DNA from: Polyodon spathula
Taxonomy: Eukaryota; Chordata; Actinopteri; Acipenseriformes; Polyodontidae
DNA: 64,000 nucleotides
Direction of reading: 5' to 3'
NCBI RefSeq assembly: GCF_017654505.1
Contig: NC_054558.1
Coordinates: 10,173,798 to 10,237,797 of the forward strand
Shown here: positions 41,287 to 50,850 of the stretch, one piece after another
Position numbering within the stretch: position 1 is the stretch's first letter
How the letters are laid out: every line of letters begins with the position of its first letter
Made by a program: the position numbers and the translations under genes
The notes under the pieces: model-generated
What the model was told of the DNA's origin: nothing
The model's input: the letters and a program-made list of their open reading frames with translations, nothing else
Database searches by the model: none

Positions 41287-41715
41287 TGTGGCAGGCTGGC
41301 GAGTGGATAGAGGCCCAGAGACAGACTGCAGTTCAAAAAAATAACTACTTTTATTATAAATAAACAAAAATAAAGTGCACAAGGGCAAAATAACAGATAC
41401 TCAAACACAAATAAAGCAAAAATAAAACTCACAAAAATAAAGTTTCCAGGCTGGGCAATGCCTTCACTGGATTTAGAAAATTCAAAAAACCACAAACCAC
41501 AAACAACACAACCTGCTTCCTCAGCTCCCTCCTCCAAATGAGAAGCAGAGGCCTCCTTTTATATCAGGTGGCTGGGCGCTGATTGATCGTTAATCAACCT
41601 AATCAACTAATCAACCCCAGCCACCTGAATGGTAGTTTTCATAATAAACCCAGGCAGGTAGGGGAAGTTAACCCCATCCCTGCCAATTTAAAGGGCAGAG
41701 CTTTGCTCTGCCACA
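41287..41715 (-). repeat. 5' LTR of compact element copy 2
   Basis: 429 bp with intact TGTG...CACA ends. Its outer end carries the perfect inverted repeat GGCAGAGCAAAGCTCTGCC (41695-41713, 8-bp arms, 3-nt loop). It contains about 12 extra bases (TGGTAGTTTTC region near 41629) compared with the other LTR. Confidence 0.92.
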
Positions 41716-42556
41716 TTTAGATTCTGGTATAGTAAGCAAATTTGTTAAATTTGCAGACGACACAAAAGTAGGAGGAGTGGCAAACATTGTTGCAGCAGCA
41801 AAGGTCATTCAAAATGATCTAGACAAGATTCAGAACTGGGCAGACACATGGCAAATGACATTTAATAGAGAAAAGTGTAAGGTACTGCACGCAGGAAATA
41901 AAAATGTACATTATAAATATCATATGGGAGATACTGCAATTGGAGAAGGAATCTATGAAAAAGACCTAGGAGTTTTTGTTGACTCAGAAATGTCTTCATC
42001 TAGACAATGTGGGGAAGCAATAAAAAAGGCTAACAAGATGCTCGAATACATTGTGAAAAGTGTTGAATTTAAATCAAGGGAAGTAATGTTAAAACTGTAC
42101 AATGTACTTGTAAGACCTCATCTTGAATATTGTGTTCAGTTCTGGTCACCTCGCTATAAAAAGATATTGCTGCTCTAGAAAGAGTGCAAAGAAGAGCGAC
42201 CAGAATTATTCCGGGCTTAAAAAGGCATGTCATATGTAGACAGGCTAAAAGAATTGAATCTGTTCAGTCTTGAAGAAAGAAAACTACGTGGCAACCTAAT
42301 TCAAGCATTCAAAATTCTAAAAGGTACTGACAGTGTCGACCCAAGGGACTTTTTCAACCTGAAAAAAGAAACAAGGACCAGGAGTCACAAATGGAGATTA
42401 GACAAAGGGGCATTCAGAACAGAAAATAGGAGGCACTTTTTTACACAGAGAATTGTGAGAGCCTGGAATCAACTCCCCAGTAATGTTGTTGAAGCTGACA
42501 CCCTGGGATCCTTCAAGAAGCTGCTTGATGAGATTCTTGGATCAATAAACTACTAA
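41716..42556 (+). pseudogene. CR1 ORF2 C-terminal half after the LTR insert
   Basis: It resumes at TTTAGATTCTGG, which includes the right target duplication. The FADD box is intact just before 41765. The frame runs to about 42175, where one A is lost (CTATAAAAAG versus CTATAAAAAAG), and an extra A near 42220 restores the frame to DEILGSINY at 42556. The rest matches copies A and B. Confidence 0.88.
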
Positions 42557-42625
42557 CAACCAAACGAGCAAGATGGGCCAAATGGCCTCCTCTCGTTTAT
42601 AAACTTTCTTATGTTCTTATGTTCA

Positions 42626-43087
42626 TATTGCCAGTCCTCTGGGAAATGAGTACATGCAATTCAGCCTCTCCTGCAATGGATCGCTTTGACTGTTGACTTC
42701 CTTTTAAAGGAGGTGCAGGTTATATTATTAAGATTTACAGCAAATATTGTCGCTTGACAGATACTGCAAAAAAAAAGCTCATTAAAAGGAAAATGGTTGA
42801 ATACAAGCAAAGGAAACACAATGCTACCACTCAGCACCCCAAGACATTCACCATTGCTTTTGCTTGAAGACAAAATAACAACCCAGGAGGAGTTATCTGA
42901 GCAATCAAATACTGAGATCTACCCCCAGAAAACATTAGCGTTATAGAAAACAAAGACTTGTGGCAAAGATTTAAAGCTGTAATCAAAGCCAGAGGGGGAA
43001 CCCTGATTGTAATGCAATGGATTCAAACCACAAGAGCCGGGCAAGACACAACATTACAGGCAGGACAAGCACGAGTTGTCTTTCCGA
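42626..43087. other. No recognised gene
   Basis: Plain sequence between CR1 and the telomere-like array. Confidence 0.4.
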
Positions 43088-43522
43088 GGGGGTTGGATGT
43101 GTAGTAAGGTTAGGGTTAGGGTTAGGGTTAAGCACGAGCTGTCTTTCCTAAAGGGTTGAATGTGTAGTAATGTTAGGGCTAAGGTTAGGGTTAGGATTAA
43201 GCACTAGTTGTTTTTTCTAGAGGGTTGGATGTGTAGTAGGGTTAGGGTTAGAGCTAGGGTTAAGCACGAGTTGTCTTTCCTAAAGGGTTGAATGTGTAGT
43301 AGGTTTAGGGCAAGTGTTAGGTTTAAGCACTAGTTGTCTTTTCTAAATGGTTGAATGTGTAGTAGGGTTGGGGTTAAGCATGAGTTGTCTTTCCTACATT
43401 GTTGAATGTGTAGTAGGGTTAGAGTTAGGGTTAGGGTTAGTTTTAGTGTTAGTGTTAGGGTTAAGCATGAGTCATCTTTCCTACAGGGCTGAATGTGTAG
43501 TAGGGTTAGGGTTAGGGTCAAA
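43088..43522. repeat. Telomere-like minisatellite (TTAGGG-bearing units of about 65 bp)
   Basis: About seven units read TTAAGCACGAGTTGTCTTTC, CTAAAGGGTTGAATGTGTAG, TAGGG and then two to five GTTAGG/GTTAGGG repeats. The telomere words vary in number and are partly decayed (GTTAGAGTTAGGG, GTTTTAGTGTTAG). It is an interstitial array, not a chromosome end, because other sequence continues on both sides. Confidence 0.93.
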
Positions 43523-44309
43523 TACTGTACAGCACATGCTACAATATAAAGGTTGTGGATACATTCTTATTTCATAGGGTTGAACAGAAGTAAGATCTGA
43601 ATAACATTCATAATGAGATTAAGTAGAATACCACAGTAATAACATCTAATGCACTGAAATTAAAAATCATTTGCAGCCATTCTTTTTAATTGTAAGCCAT
43701 TAAACATGCATATCAGTTAAAATACTGACAAGGAAGCAATCTATTAGTGCATCCCATCATTAGTGAAACCTCTGCAAAGTCAGTGCAGTTCAGTAAATTG
43801 TCAGAGTGTTTCTACAAGACCATTCAATAGCTAAGCTATGAGGTTTTGATAACACGTTTGGGGAAATTAAACAGTGTGTTACCAATTCAGAGCTTTTTTT
43901 TTTTTTTTTTGTGCACGGAAAAGCGATAAGTGAGAAGGCCCAAGGTCCAGAAGTGGATAACAAATGAATCGTTGAATATCTGAATGAAAAACTTTCCAGA
44001 GAAAGACTTGAAACTCCCAGGAAAAGCAGCCGTGCATTTCTGCAGCATACTGTACAAATGCCCAAAGCAAGTTTATGACAAATAATGAAATATTTAGTGT
44101 TATTTCTTAAATGGATGGGTACTAGTTTGGAGCAAAAGCCTGGCGACAAAAGAGAGGAATGTATAAATCTGTGTGCAGTTGTGTGTCGGGACAGAACCCA
44201 AGTTTACTTTATTTTAAAGATGGTGCTGCATGTTCATACAACTCTGTGTTCACCATATGCTTGTTCATGTATTTACTATATTACCTCAAAGATGTTCCCT
44301 TTGTACACA
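43523..44309. other. No recognised gene
   Basis: A T-run of 18 lies near 43893-43910. Small opposite-strand frames (43790-44149) show no motif. Confidence 0.4.
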
Positions 44310-44618
44310 TACACACACACACAGACAGATACAAACACACACACACACACAGACAGACACAAACACACACAGACAGACAGACACAAACACTCAGACACAG
44401 AGAAAAACAGACACATGCATGCACACACACACACACAGACAGACACAAACACACACAGACAGACAGACACAAACACTCAGACACAGAGAAAAACAGACAC
44501 ATGCATGCACACACACACACGCACGCACGCACTCACACACGCATGCACGCCCTCACACATACACTTACACTCACACTTGCATGCACGCACGCACTCACAC
44601 ACACACAGAGCACAGCAC

Positions 44619-44685
<67 letters not shown>
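44310..44685. repeat. (CA)n / (ACAG)n complex repeat with an internal duplication
   Basis: ACACAGACAGACAGACACAA, ACACTCAGACACAGAGAAAA, ACAGACACATGCATGCACAC occurs twice (about 44366 and 44454, about 88 bp apart). It is followed by GCACGCACTCACACACGCAT stretches and about 34 CA units at 44619-44684. His/Thr-rich and Cys/Val-rich open frames of up to 215 codons on both strands are artefacts. Confidence 0.95.
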
Positions 44686-44686
<1 letters not shown>

Positions 44687-46072
44687 CATTCACAACAGCC
44701 AGTCCCTGGTGCACCCTCTCAGCAACACATGAAAGAATGGGTCAGGAATGACAAGAACACCTTCACAAGCTTCCTCCTGTCAGTACCAGCATGATATCAT
44801 TAAAAGGGCATCAGTTACCAGGAGATTGGTGGCTATTTCTGAATGTATAAACATCAGTTCCTCCAGCTACAATTAGCCCTGGCCTAGGAAAAATCTACAC
44901 AGATGTTTCCAGAGGGCAAATGCAGTGGGCTTCATGACTTTGCAATGTTAATAAGTAATGCCATCCATCTGTTGAGGAAGGAAACAGGGATTACTTCAGA
45001 CATGGATCAGAACAGATCACTTGACATGTCAATCATCAGGGTTTGGAAAGCTTTGAATTATATTACTAATTAAACCAGTGCTGGAAGGAAAAGAAAGAAA
45101 GAACAAAAATCTGCTACACCTGGACATCTGCACTGATTGGCAGCAGAAATATAAAATAATTACAAAATTCTTTCTCTGAAAACTGTCTACAAATTCACAG
45201 ATTCGCATATTGACATTTTAGGGCTATCCCCCAGTAAATAAACACAAATATTGCTAATTAAGATTAAGTACAATTATATTCTGCTTATATTTACAATTTC
45301 CTTGCAGTGAACAACCTTCTGACCTGATTTAACCAGTAAACTGCAAAGATCAAAGCTCAAGTACATGTTCCTAAAATACGAAGGAAAAAAAGCATTCATA
45401 AATTAGCTTCATCATTTTTTCCACTTGCCTATTTTTCCTTAAACCTGTTGATGGCACATGTGACATTAAAATCATATCCGACAGCCTCTCATCACCAACA
45501 GCTTGCCATCTAGTCTCCATATTCACGCTGTTAAGAGTCTCTGTGTTAAAAAGGTCTATGAAATAGAATAAATGCAGAGAGAGGAAGAAACCTGTTCTCA
45601 GATCAAATCAGCAAGAAGCAGCCATGGACCCCATAATGAGCTTGGGGAGGGCAATGAATCATTGGCTACAACACTATGGGTCTTATTACTGTAGATTCCA
45701 TTGTCCACAATTCATGGATAACAAGCATCTGTTTGTTTTTTTTTTAACTGGAAAAGTGTTTTAACTTGTACTTCTTGCATCATTAAGGAGGAGGTCCTTT
45801 GTCAGAGCTAATGCATTTTGGGTAGGAGGAGCGATGATATTTGGAAGATTATATTTCCTGAAATGAAGCATGAGGGGCATGTGCAACGTAATTCAGCTCC
45901 TTCACTTAACATTGCATGGCTATTTTATTTATAAAGAATGTCTAATAAAATGTCTTTGTTCCCTCTCTTATGACACAACATACAGCATTTGTTTATAAAT
46001 ATTTCATTTCTGCTGCAATTGATGATGTTGTATCTGTATCACTATGGATATTTATGTATACCTCTGACAGAG
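44686..46072. other. About 1.4 kb without a recognised gene
   Basis: No coding domain, tandem array or terminal repeat is visible. Confidence 0.4.
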
Positions 46073-46735
46073 AGCGAATTAATCCAATTCAACAATCTCC
46101 CACCTGACCTGTGAGGGTGCTGTGTAACAGAAACAGTGTGTCTCGTACTGGATGGTTGGGCAGCACGGTAAGCGATGTGTCAGTCATAGATTGGAGGAGA
46201 AGTGATTGAACTAGCTATCTGAGGGGTTGGGACTAAGGGTAATTAGGAGATGTGATGCCGTAATCTGTTCCTTTTGATGTGGTTACTGAAATAACCCATT
46301 AAGGAAACGGAAGTGATTAATTATCGTGAGTGTTTCGTGTTTTGTTTGTTCGTTGTGCTAACTGTTTGTCATTTGTCTTTGTTAGATGGTTAAGCACTAG
46401 TTGGTCGCTAAAAGTCAGCACTAAATCCAGACTACACTACATCACTGTTTCACAAACTGTTTGTCTTTCAGCACACCTGCACAAGAGCATGCACTATCGG
46501 GAGAAGTGACCGTGTCTGTGTTGTGTGTTAATTATTAGTGTCTTATTGTTTCGGGACTGAAACCATTGTTTTGCACAGAGCGATACACATTGCTGTGTAG
46601 CGCCCGTTCTTACTATTTATCTTGTAAAGACTAAATGCACATGTGCTTTATCCCTGGTAAACACAAGTCCACTAGGAGTCCACTTCCCTGTCTTGTGTGC
46701 GTTATTCCTGAGCACAAAATAAAACAGACTTAAGG
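46073..46735 (+). mobile_element. Degenerate LTR, related to the 25854/48378/54653 family
   Basis: The left part (CTGACAGAGAGCGAA ... CCTGACCTGTGAGGGTGCTG) mirrors the ends of the minus-strand solo LTRs (CAGCACCCTCACAGGTCAGG). A polyadenylation-like AAAATAAAAC is near 46720. The right end is not clear and no target duplication is found. The next 400 bp may hold another LTR in the other direction, with TATAAAAGCC on the minus strand near 46875. Confidence 0.4.
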
Positions 46736-47425
46736 TCAGGCTGGCAGTTGCCTTCACTGATCCTTATTTTTACTTTCTGTTTACTTTCCGTTTACTCTCT
46801 CGCTCCCATTCTTCTCTTGATCTCTGTCTCGAGTTCTCTTCTCTCAACTCCCACACAGAGCACAGAAAACTGCAGGCTTTTATACTGGTGACTATCTTCC
46901 GATTAACAACAAATTAATCAATTAACTCACAGGGTTTAGAATAAACAACAAACAAAAACACAGCTTTTCACCATATTATTTATAAATAAATAAATCACAA
47001 CAACAATAATAAAACGGCGTGTTTTGAACTAAACAAGAAATACATGCAAATCATACTAACAATAACAAAACACTCATTTATACATACCAGAATGCATCCG
47101 TTCTTAACAAACAATACATCCTCTTTTAAATAATAAACCACCCACACATTTCACCTGTGATTACACTATGTAACACAATTTTTGTTCCTGGGTAGTAAGT
47201 GTTATTTCCTAATTGCTTATGCCTCAAAAGTATAGAAAATGGATATTATTCCCCACAAACTTTGCTTTTGTGACCAGGACAGTGATATTTTGAAATTTAC
47301 CTATTTCCAATGACAAAACAGGTGAATTTCTGTCTTTTCGTTCACATAAAGTCAGAAAAAATAACATATGAATCCAAATTAACATGTATTTATACTAAAG
47401 TAATACAAAAATGACTACAAAAGAT

Positions 47426-48202
47426 TTAGAAGTGAGTAGTTTTTCGAGATTTACGATTATACTGTAAATCACTTTCACGAATCAGCCCCTAAATGTAGTC
47501 TCCCATCATATTCTCGTTATACTGTCCTTGGTAGCGGCGCTCAAAGTCCAGTATATTCTGGTGGAAGCGCTCGCCTTGCTCCTCCGAGTATGCTCCTATG
47601 TTCTCCTTGAATTTATCAAGATGAGCATCAAGGATATGGACTTTGAGGGACATCCTACAGCCCATTGTGCTGTAGTTCTTCACCAGAGTCTCAACCAGCT
47701 CCACATAGTTTTTGGCCTTGTGATTGCCCAGGAAGCCCCGAACCAATGCGACAAAGCTGTTCCAAGCCTCTTTCTTCTTACTAGTGAGCTTCTTGGGGAA
47801 TTCATTGCACTCCAGGATCTTCTTTATCTGTGGTCCGACGAAGACACCGGCTTTGACCTTTACCTCAGACAGCTTAGGGAAGAAGTCTTGAAGGTACTTG
47901 AAGGCTGCCGACTCCTCCTCTAGAGCTCTGACAAGTTGTTTCATAAGGCCCAATTTGATGTGCAGTGGTGGCATCAGTACCTTCCAGGGGTCCACCAGTG
48001 GCTCCCACTTGACGTTGTTCCTCCCCACAGAGAACTCGGTCCGCTGTTGCCAGTCCCGCCTGTGGTAGTGCTCCTTGGTGTCCCTGCTGTTCCAAAGGCA
48101 AATATAGCAGGGAAACTTGGTAAAACCGCCTTGGAGACCCATCAGGAATGCCACCATTGCAGCCTCTTGATGCCATCTCAAAAAAATGCAGATATGTATC
48201 CA
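47426..48202 (-). pseudogene. Conserved transposon-type ORF (GERFHQ ... RYQG family), 5'-truncated, one nonsense codon
   Basis: The minus-strand frame reads PKWIHICIFLRWHQEA and then has no in-frame ATG until AAMVAFLMG; the apparent start at 48181 is a TTG. Landmarks are FTKFPCYICLWNSRDTKEHY (paired Cys), PPLHIKLGLMKQLVRAL, FPKLSEVKVKAGVFVGPQI, WNSFVALVRGFLGN, YVELVETLVKNYSTMGCRMS, LKVHILDAHLDKF and GERFHQNILDFERRYQGQYN. I remember this pattern as a recurrent, poorly named protein in arthropod and fish genomes, usually linked with mobile DNA, but I cannot place it in a transposase class. TAG at 47489-47491 replaces the Trp of 'DYxW'. The frame continues with GLIRESDLQYNRKSRKTTHF and ends at TAA 47426-47428. 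Conserved acidic and His residues (DAH, GERFHQ) could be catalytic; that is inference. It lies wholly inside the terminal inverted repeats. Confidence 0.7.
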
Positions 48203-48377
48203 CTTAGGCAGCTGGAACTAAACTGAACTGGTGGGCTTAAGGCCCCTGTATTTATACTACTATTTATATTACTGGAAAGTTCTAGAAAGTTCTAGAAGTT
48301 ACTCCAAGTTTACTCAGCACTGAATCTATCTGGAATGTTCTGGAAAATAGGTACATTTCAAAATATCACTGTCCTGG

Positions 48378-49018
48378 TGTGGCAAAGTGGTTGGTAAGGG
48401 GAACAGATGTCGCGGTGATGCGGTGCAGGAGTGATGAACAGACAACAGTGATTCAGTGAATAAGTGCTTTATTGCTCTTTTCCAGGTCTGGCGACCGTCA
48501 AAAATAATAAATCCCCAGCAATACACAACAATGTGTAAAGCACAGGGATAATGAAACCAAGGGCACAGTCCTGAACAAAAACAGCGGTACGGTCACCAGT
48601 CCTGGGTGATCGAAAACGTGCAGGTGCTCAGTGCAGTGGTGCTCCAGATAGTGCTCTCCTTTCGACAGCTCCGGAGACGTGCGTTAACTGTCTAGTGCTG
48701 AATACAAAAACAGACAGTTACACAGACAGACACAACAATACAAAACACTAACACAATCCACTCTGAGAGCTCCTCTCTCAGTCCTTCTCTCTCTCCACTC
48801 GTTTAACCCAAACGAAGGAGAAGATCAGCGTTACCCTGGCCCCTATATGTAATCCCGCATGATATCGAGATAAACGGTTGCAGCTGCCTTATTACTTGCA
48901 GCTGCCTCTCGTTTACCTTTCAAATCAATACGGTCTTACAACAGAGTCGCGCTTCCCTCCAGGCTGACCTCACAGGTTGGGAGGAAGATTCATCACCAGA
49001 ACTCATCTTTCCGTCACA
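48378..49018 (-). mobile_element. Solo LTR (TSD CCTGG) in the right arm of the TIR transposon
   Basis: A 641-bp insert begins TGTGGCAAAGTGG and ends CCGTCACA, with perfect CCTGG direct repeats at 48373-48377 and 49019-49023. Its removal restores the inverted-repeat arm (ACTGTCCTGGTCACAAAAGC). It is homologous to 25854-26619 and 54653-55404. Minus orientation is inferred from AATAAA on that strand near 48470. Confidence 0.93.
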
Positions 49019-49146
49019 CCTGGTCACAAAAGCAAAGTTTGTGGGGAATAATAGCCATTTTCTATACTTTTGAGGCATAAGCAATTAGGAAATAACACTT
49101 ACTACCCAGGAACCAAAAAAAAATAAAAATGTGTTACACGGTGTAA

Positions 49147-50746
49147 ATAAACACATCTATTCAAGCAGGGTGCCCCCTCTAATAGGATCTCATCGCATAA
49201 TAATAGTATCTTTCATCACCCCCTTGAACTGGAGACTTCTGGTGATTGATGACATCAGAGCTGTTTAATAAGTTTCATTAAGGAAGCTGGACAGGAATAC
49301 CAAAAAGAAGAAAAAAAGAATTACCTAGAAATCCTGATTTAGCCCCTGAATGATCTTTAAAGGTCAAGTATTCTTCCTGGGAATGCATGCAGCAAGATTG
49401 AATACAGGCTTCATCCTGCAAGGTTCTTAAATTTATTAAAAGGTCAGTTATTTGTTTTGGACAACTCCTGAATTTTATAGTGATCAGTGGAGGGCCGTGG
49501 TGGTATATTTCAATAAGTGATTTAGACATGCTCCATCACTTTACTCTTTACTCTCTGCTCTTTATATAAATGAATGCAGATCACTCCAGATGCCCATGAG
49601 AGCCCAGGTATGAGCAGCTCACATTGCTTTCTGCAGGTGTTCTACATCACAGACTCTTCCTGTAAAGTGTCATCCTCTATAAAACCATGATGGGGTGTGA
49701 AATACAAGGGGCATTCAGAAACAATAACATCTGAAGTGAGTGGTTCTTTGAAAACCCTCCTCTCTACTGTCAGTGGAAACTAACATTTATTAATTATTTC
49801 TTAGCAGGCGCCCTTGTCAAGAGCAACTTACAGTTGTTACGATATATCACATTGTATTAACATGTACTGTTCGATTGATAAGATCATCTGAGCCTAACCT
49901 CTTGTTGAGCTGAATGACCATTACTTTAGTGCAGCAATTTCACAAACAGATACTTGACTGCGTTATATACTTTTGAAACCAAAAGGCAATTTTTTTTTTC
50001 TGGGTAATAGACTTGTGTTTACCAGGGAAAAGCACATGTCCATTTGCAATTAATAACAATGCAATAGTCTTTTTCAGGCAGAGTGTGTTTATATGTGCAG
50101 TTACCCCTGTCTCTTCAAATATACATACATGTCCAGGAATAAATCCAACCTTTGAACACTTAGTAAACTTGCTTCACTTTTTATTTTCTGAAGTTTTCAA
50201 ATACCTTTATAGCTGAAAATGCATTTTTTTGGTGATACATGACCTGAAATTTTGAAAAGCTATTCACACACGCATACACACTCTGCAGAATTCCCACTTT
50301 GGCACTTTACAATGATTTATTGCAGAGTTTGAAAAGGTCTTACCAACCCTATTTATTGTCTTCTGGGTTAAATCCAGCTATGAAGTTAAATCATTAGTTG
50401 AGACAGATAATATGCCATGGTGTTGAGGGAACAAGAAAATGCAAAACACACCACAGTGAAATGCCTGAAGCGAGAACTAAGCAGCACATACAGATCTGGC
50501 ATGTGAGTGTGGCAAGCAAGGCTTGCAATAGGAGACGTGGATTCATTAAAAACCACAGAATCTGATTCGAACAAAAAAACTAGGAATAAATTAATCACAA
50601 TTCTGAGTTACAGTATTAAAGGGAGAAGGCTAAACTTGTATTCCAAAGGCTTTTTTCTTTAACTGACTATGTTAAAAAAATTCCGGACAAAATAGTTTCT
50701 AGACAGTAGTAAGGAAGGATATACGTTTCCCAATGTCATGGGAAAC
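49147..50746. other. Non-coding; one dispersed-repeat fragment
   Basis: TTTCTTAGCAGGCGCCCTTG then TCAAGAGCAACTTACA at about 49797-49832 resembles the head of a very common fish dispersed repeat (TTAGCAGACGC...CCAGGGCGACTTACA type). The rest has no recognised gene. Confidence 0.45.
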
Positions 50747-50850
50747 AAAGGGTTTGTAGAGTAGCTCTCACCAGGAACAAAGGGTCTGGAGAGTAGTTTT
50801 CACCAGGAACAAAGTGCTTGTAGAGTATCTCTCACCAGGAACAAAGGGTT
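50747..50850. repeat. 32-bp tandem repeat, about 3.3 copies
   Basis: Units of GGGTTTGTAGAGTAGCTCTC then ACCAGGAACAAA recur every 32 bp (50751, 50783, 50815). Confidence 0.88.

Larger units (their letters stand above)
38533..41715 (-). mobile_element. Compact non-autonomous LTR retroelement, copy 2 (long), in CR1
   Basis: In minus orientation it has LTRs at 41715-41287 (5') and 38945-38533 (3'). The primer-binding site TGGTGTCAGAGTGGGAT lies at 41284-41268 after a 2-base spacer, and a polypurine tract (GGGGGGAGG) sits next to 38946. The target duplication TTTAG is perfect (38528-38532 and 41716-41720), and removing the insert restores the CR1 sequence ATGATTTAGATTCTGG. The internal part (about 2.3 kb) has no pol genes. 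It encodes a two-zinc-knuckle protein and long in-frame repeats. The LTRs are very similar, with only about ten differences by eye including indels, so the insertion is fairly recent. The outer end of the 3' LTR lacks the five bases CCACA seen in the other LTRs. Confidence 0.92.
35290..42625 (+). mobile_element. Near-full-length CR1-type LINE, copy C, interrupted by LTR element
   Basis: The order is: a leader with a 56-bp direct duplication, ORF1 (35686-36633), ORF2 endonuclease (from about 36705), ORF2 RT, an LTR element insert (38533-41715), the rest of RT and C-terminus, and the CR1 tail at 42595-42625. It is the only copy here with the 5' half. The 5' boundary is uncertain; the TTC repeat may be the pre-insertion site. 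Compared with copy A, about 85 bp around 37843 are missing, and many small indels lie at 38070-38530. Confidence 0.88.
47161..49146 (-). mobile_element. DNA transposon remnant with about 150-bp terminal inverted repeats
   Basis: The left arm (47161-47309) and right arm (48345-48377 plus 49024-49146 once the solo LTR is removed) are inverted copies of each other over about 150 bp with few mismatches. Shared landmarks are TGTAACACA, TTCCTGGGTAGTAAGTGTTA, TTTCCTAATTGCTTATGCCT, CAAAAGTATAGAAAATGG, and CCCCACAAACTTTGCTTTTG then TGACCAGGACAGTGATATTT. Without the LTR the element is about 1.3 kb and carries one ORF on the minus strand. The ORF lacks its expected N-terminal part, so the copy is probably an internally deleted derivative. 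I could not find a clean target-site duplication outside the arms. Confidence 0.8.

Noticed and set aside
43088..43522. A true chromosome end
   Set aside because: The telomere words are interrupted and decayed, and ordinary sequence and mobile elements continue on both sides.
44085..44794. His/Thr-rich frames up to 215 codons
   Set aside because: They are generated by CA and ACAG repeats and are present on both strands and in several frames.
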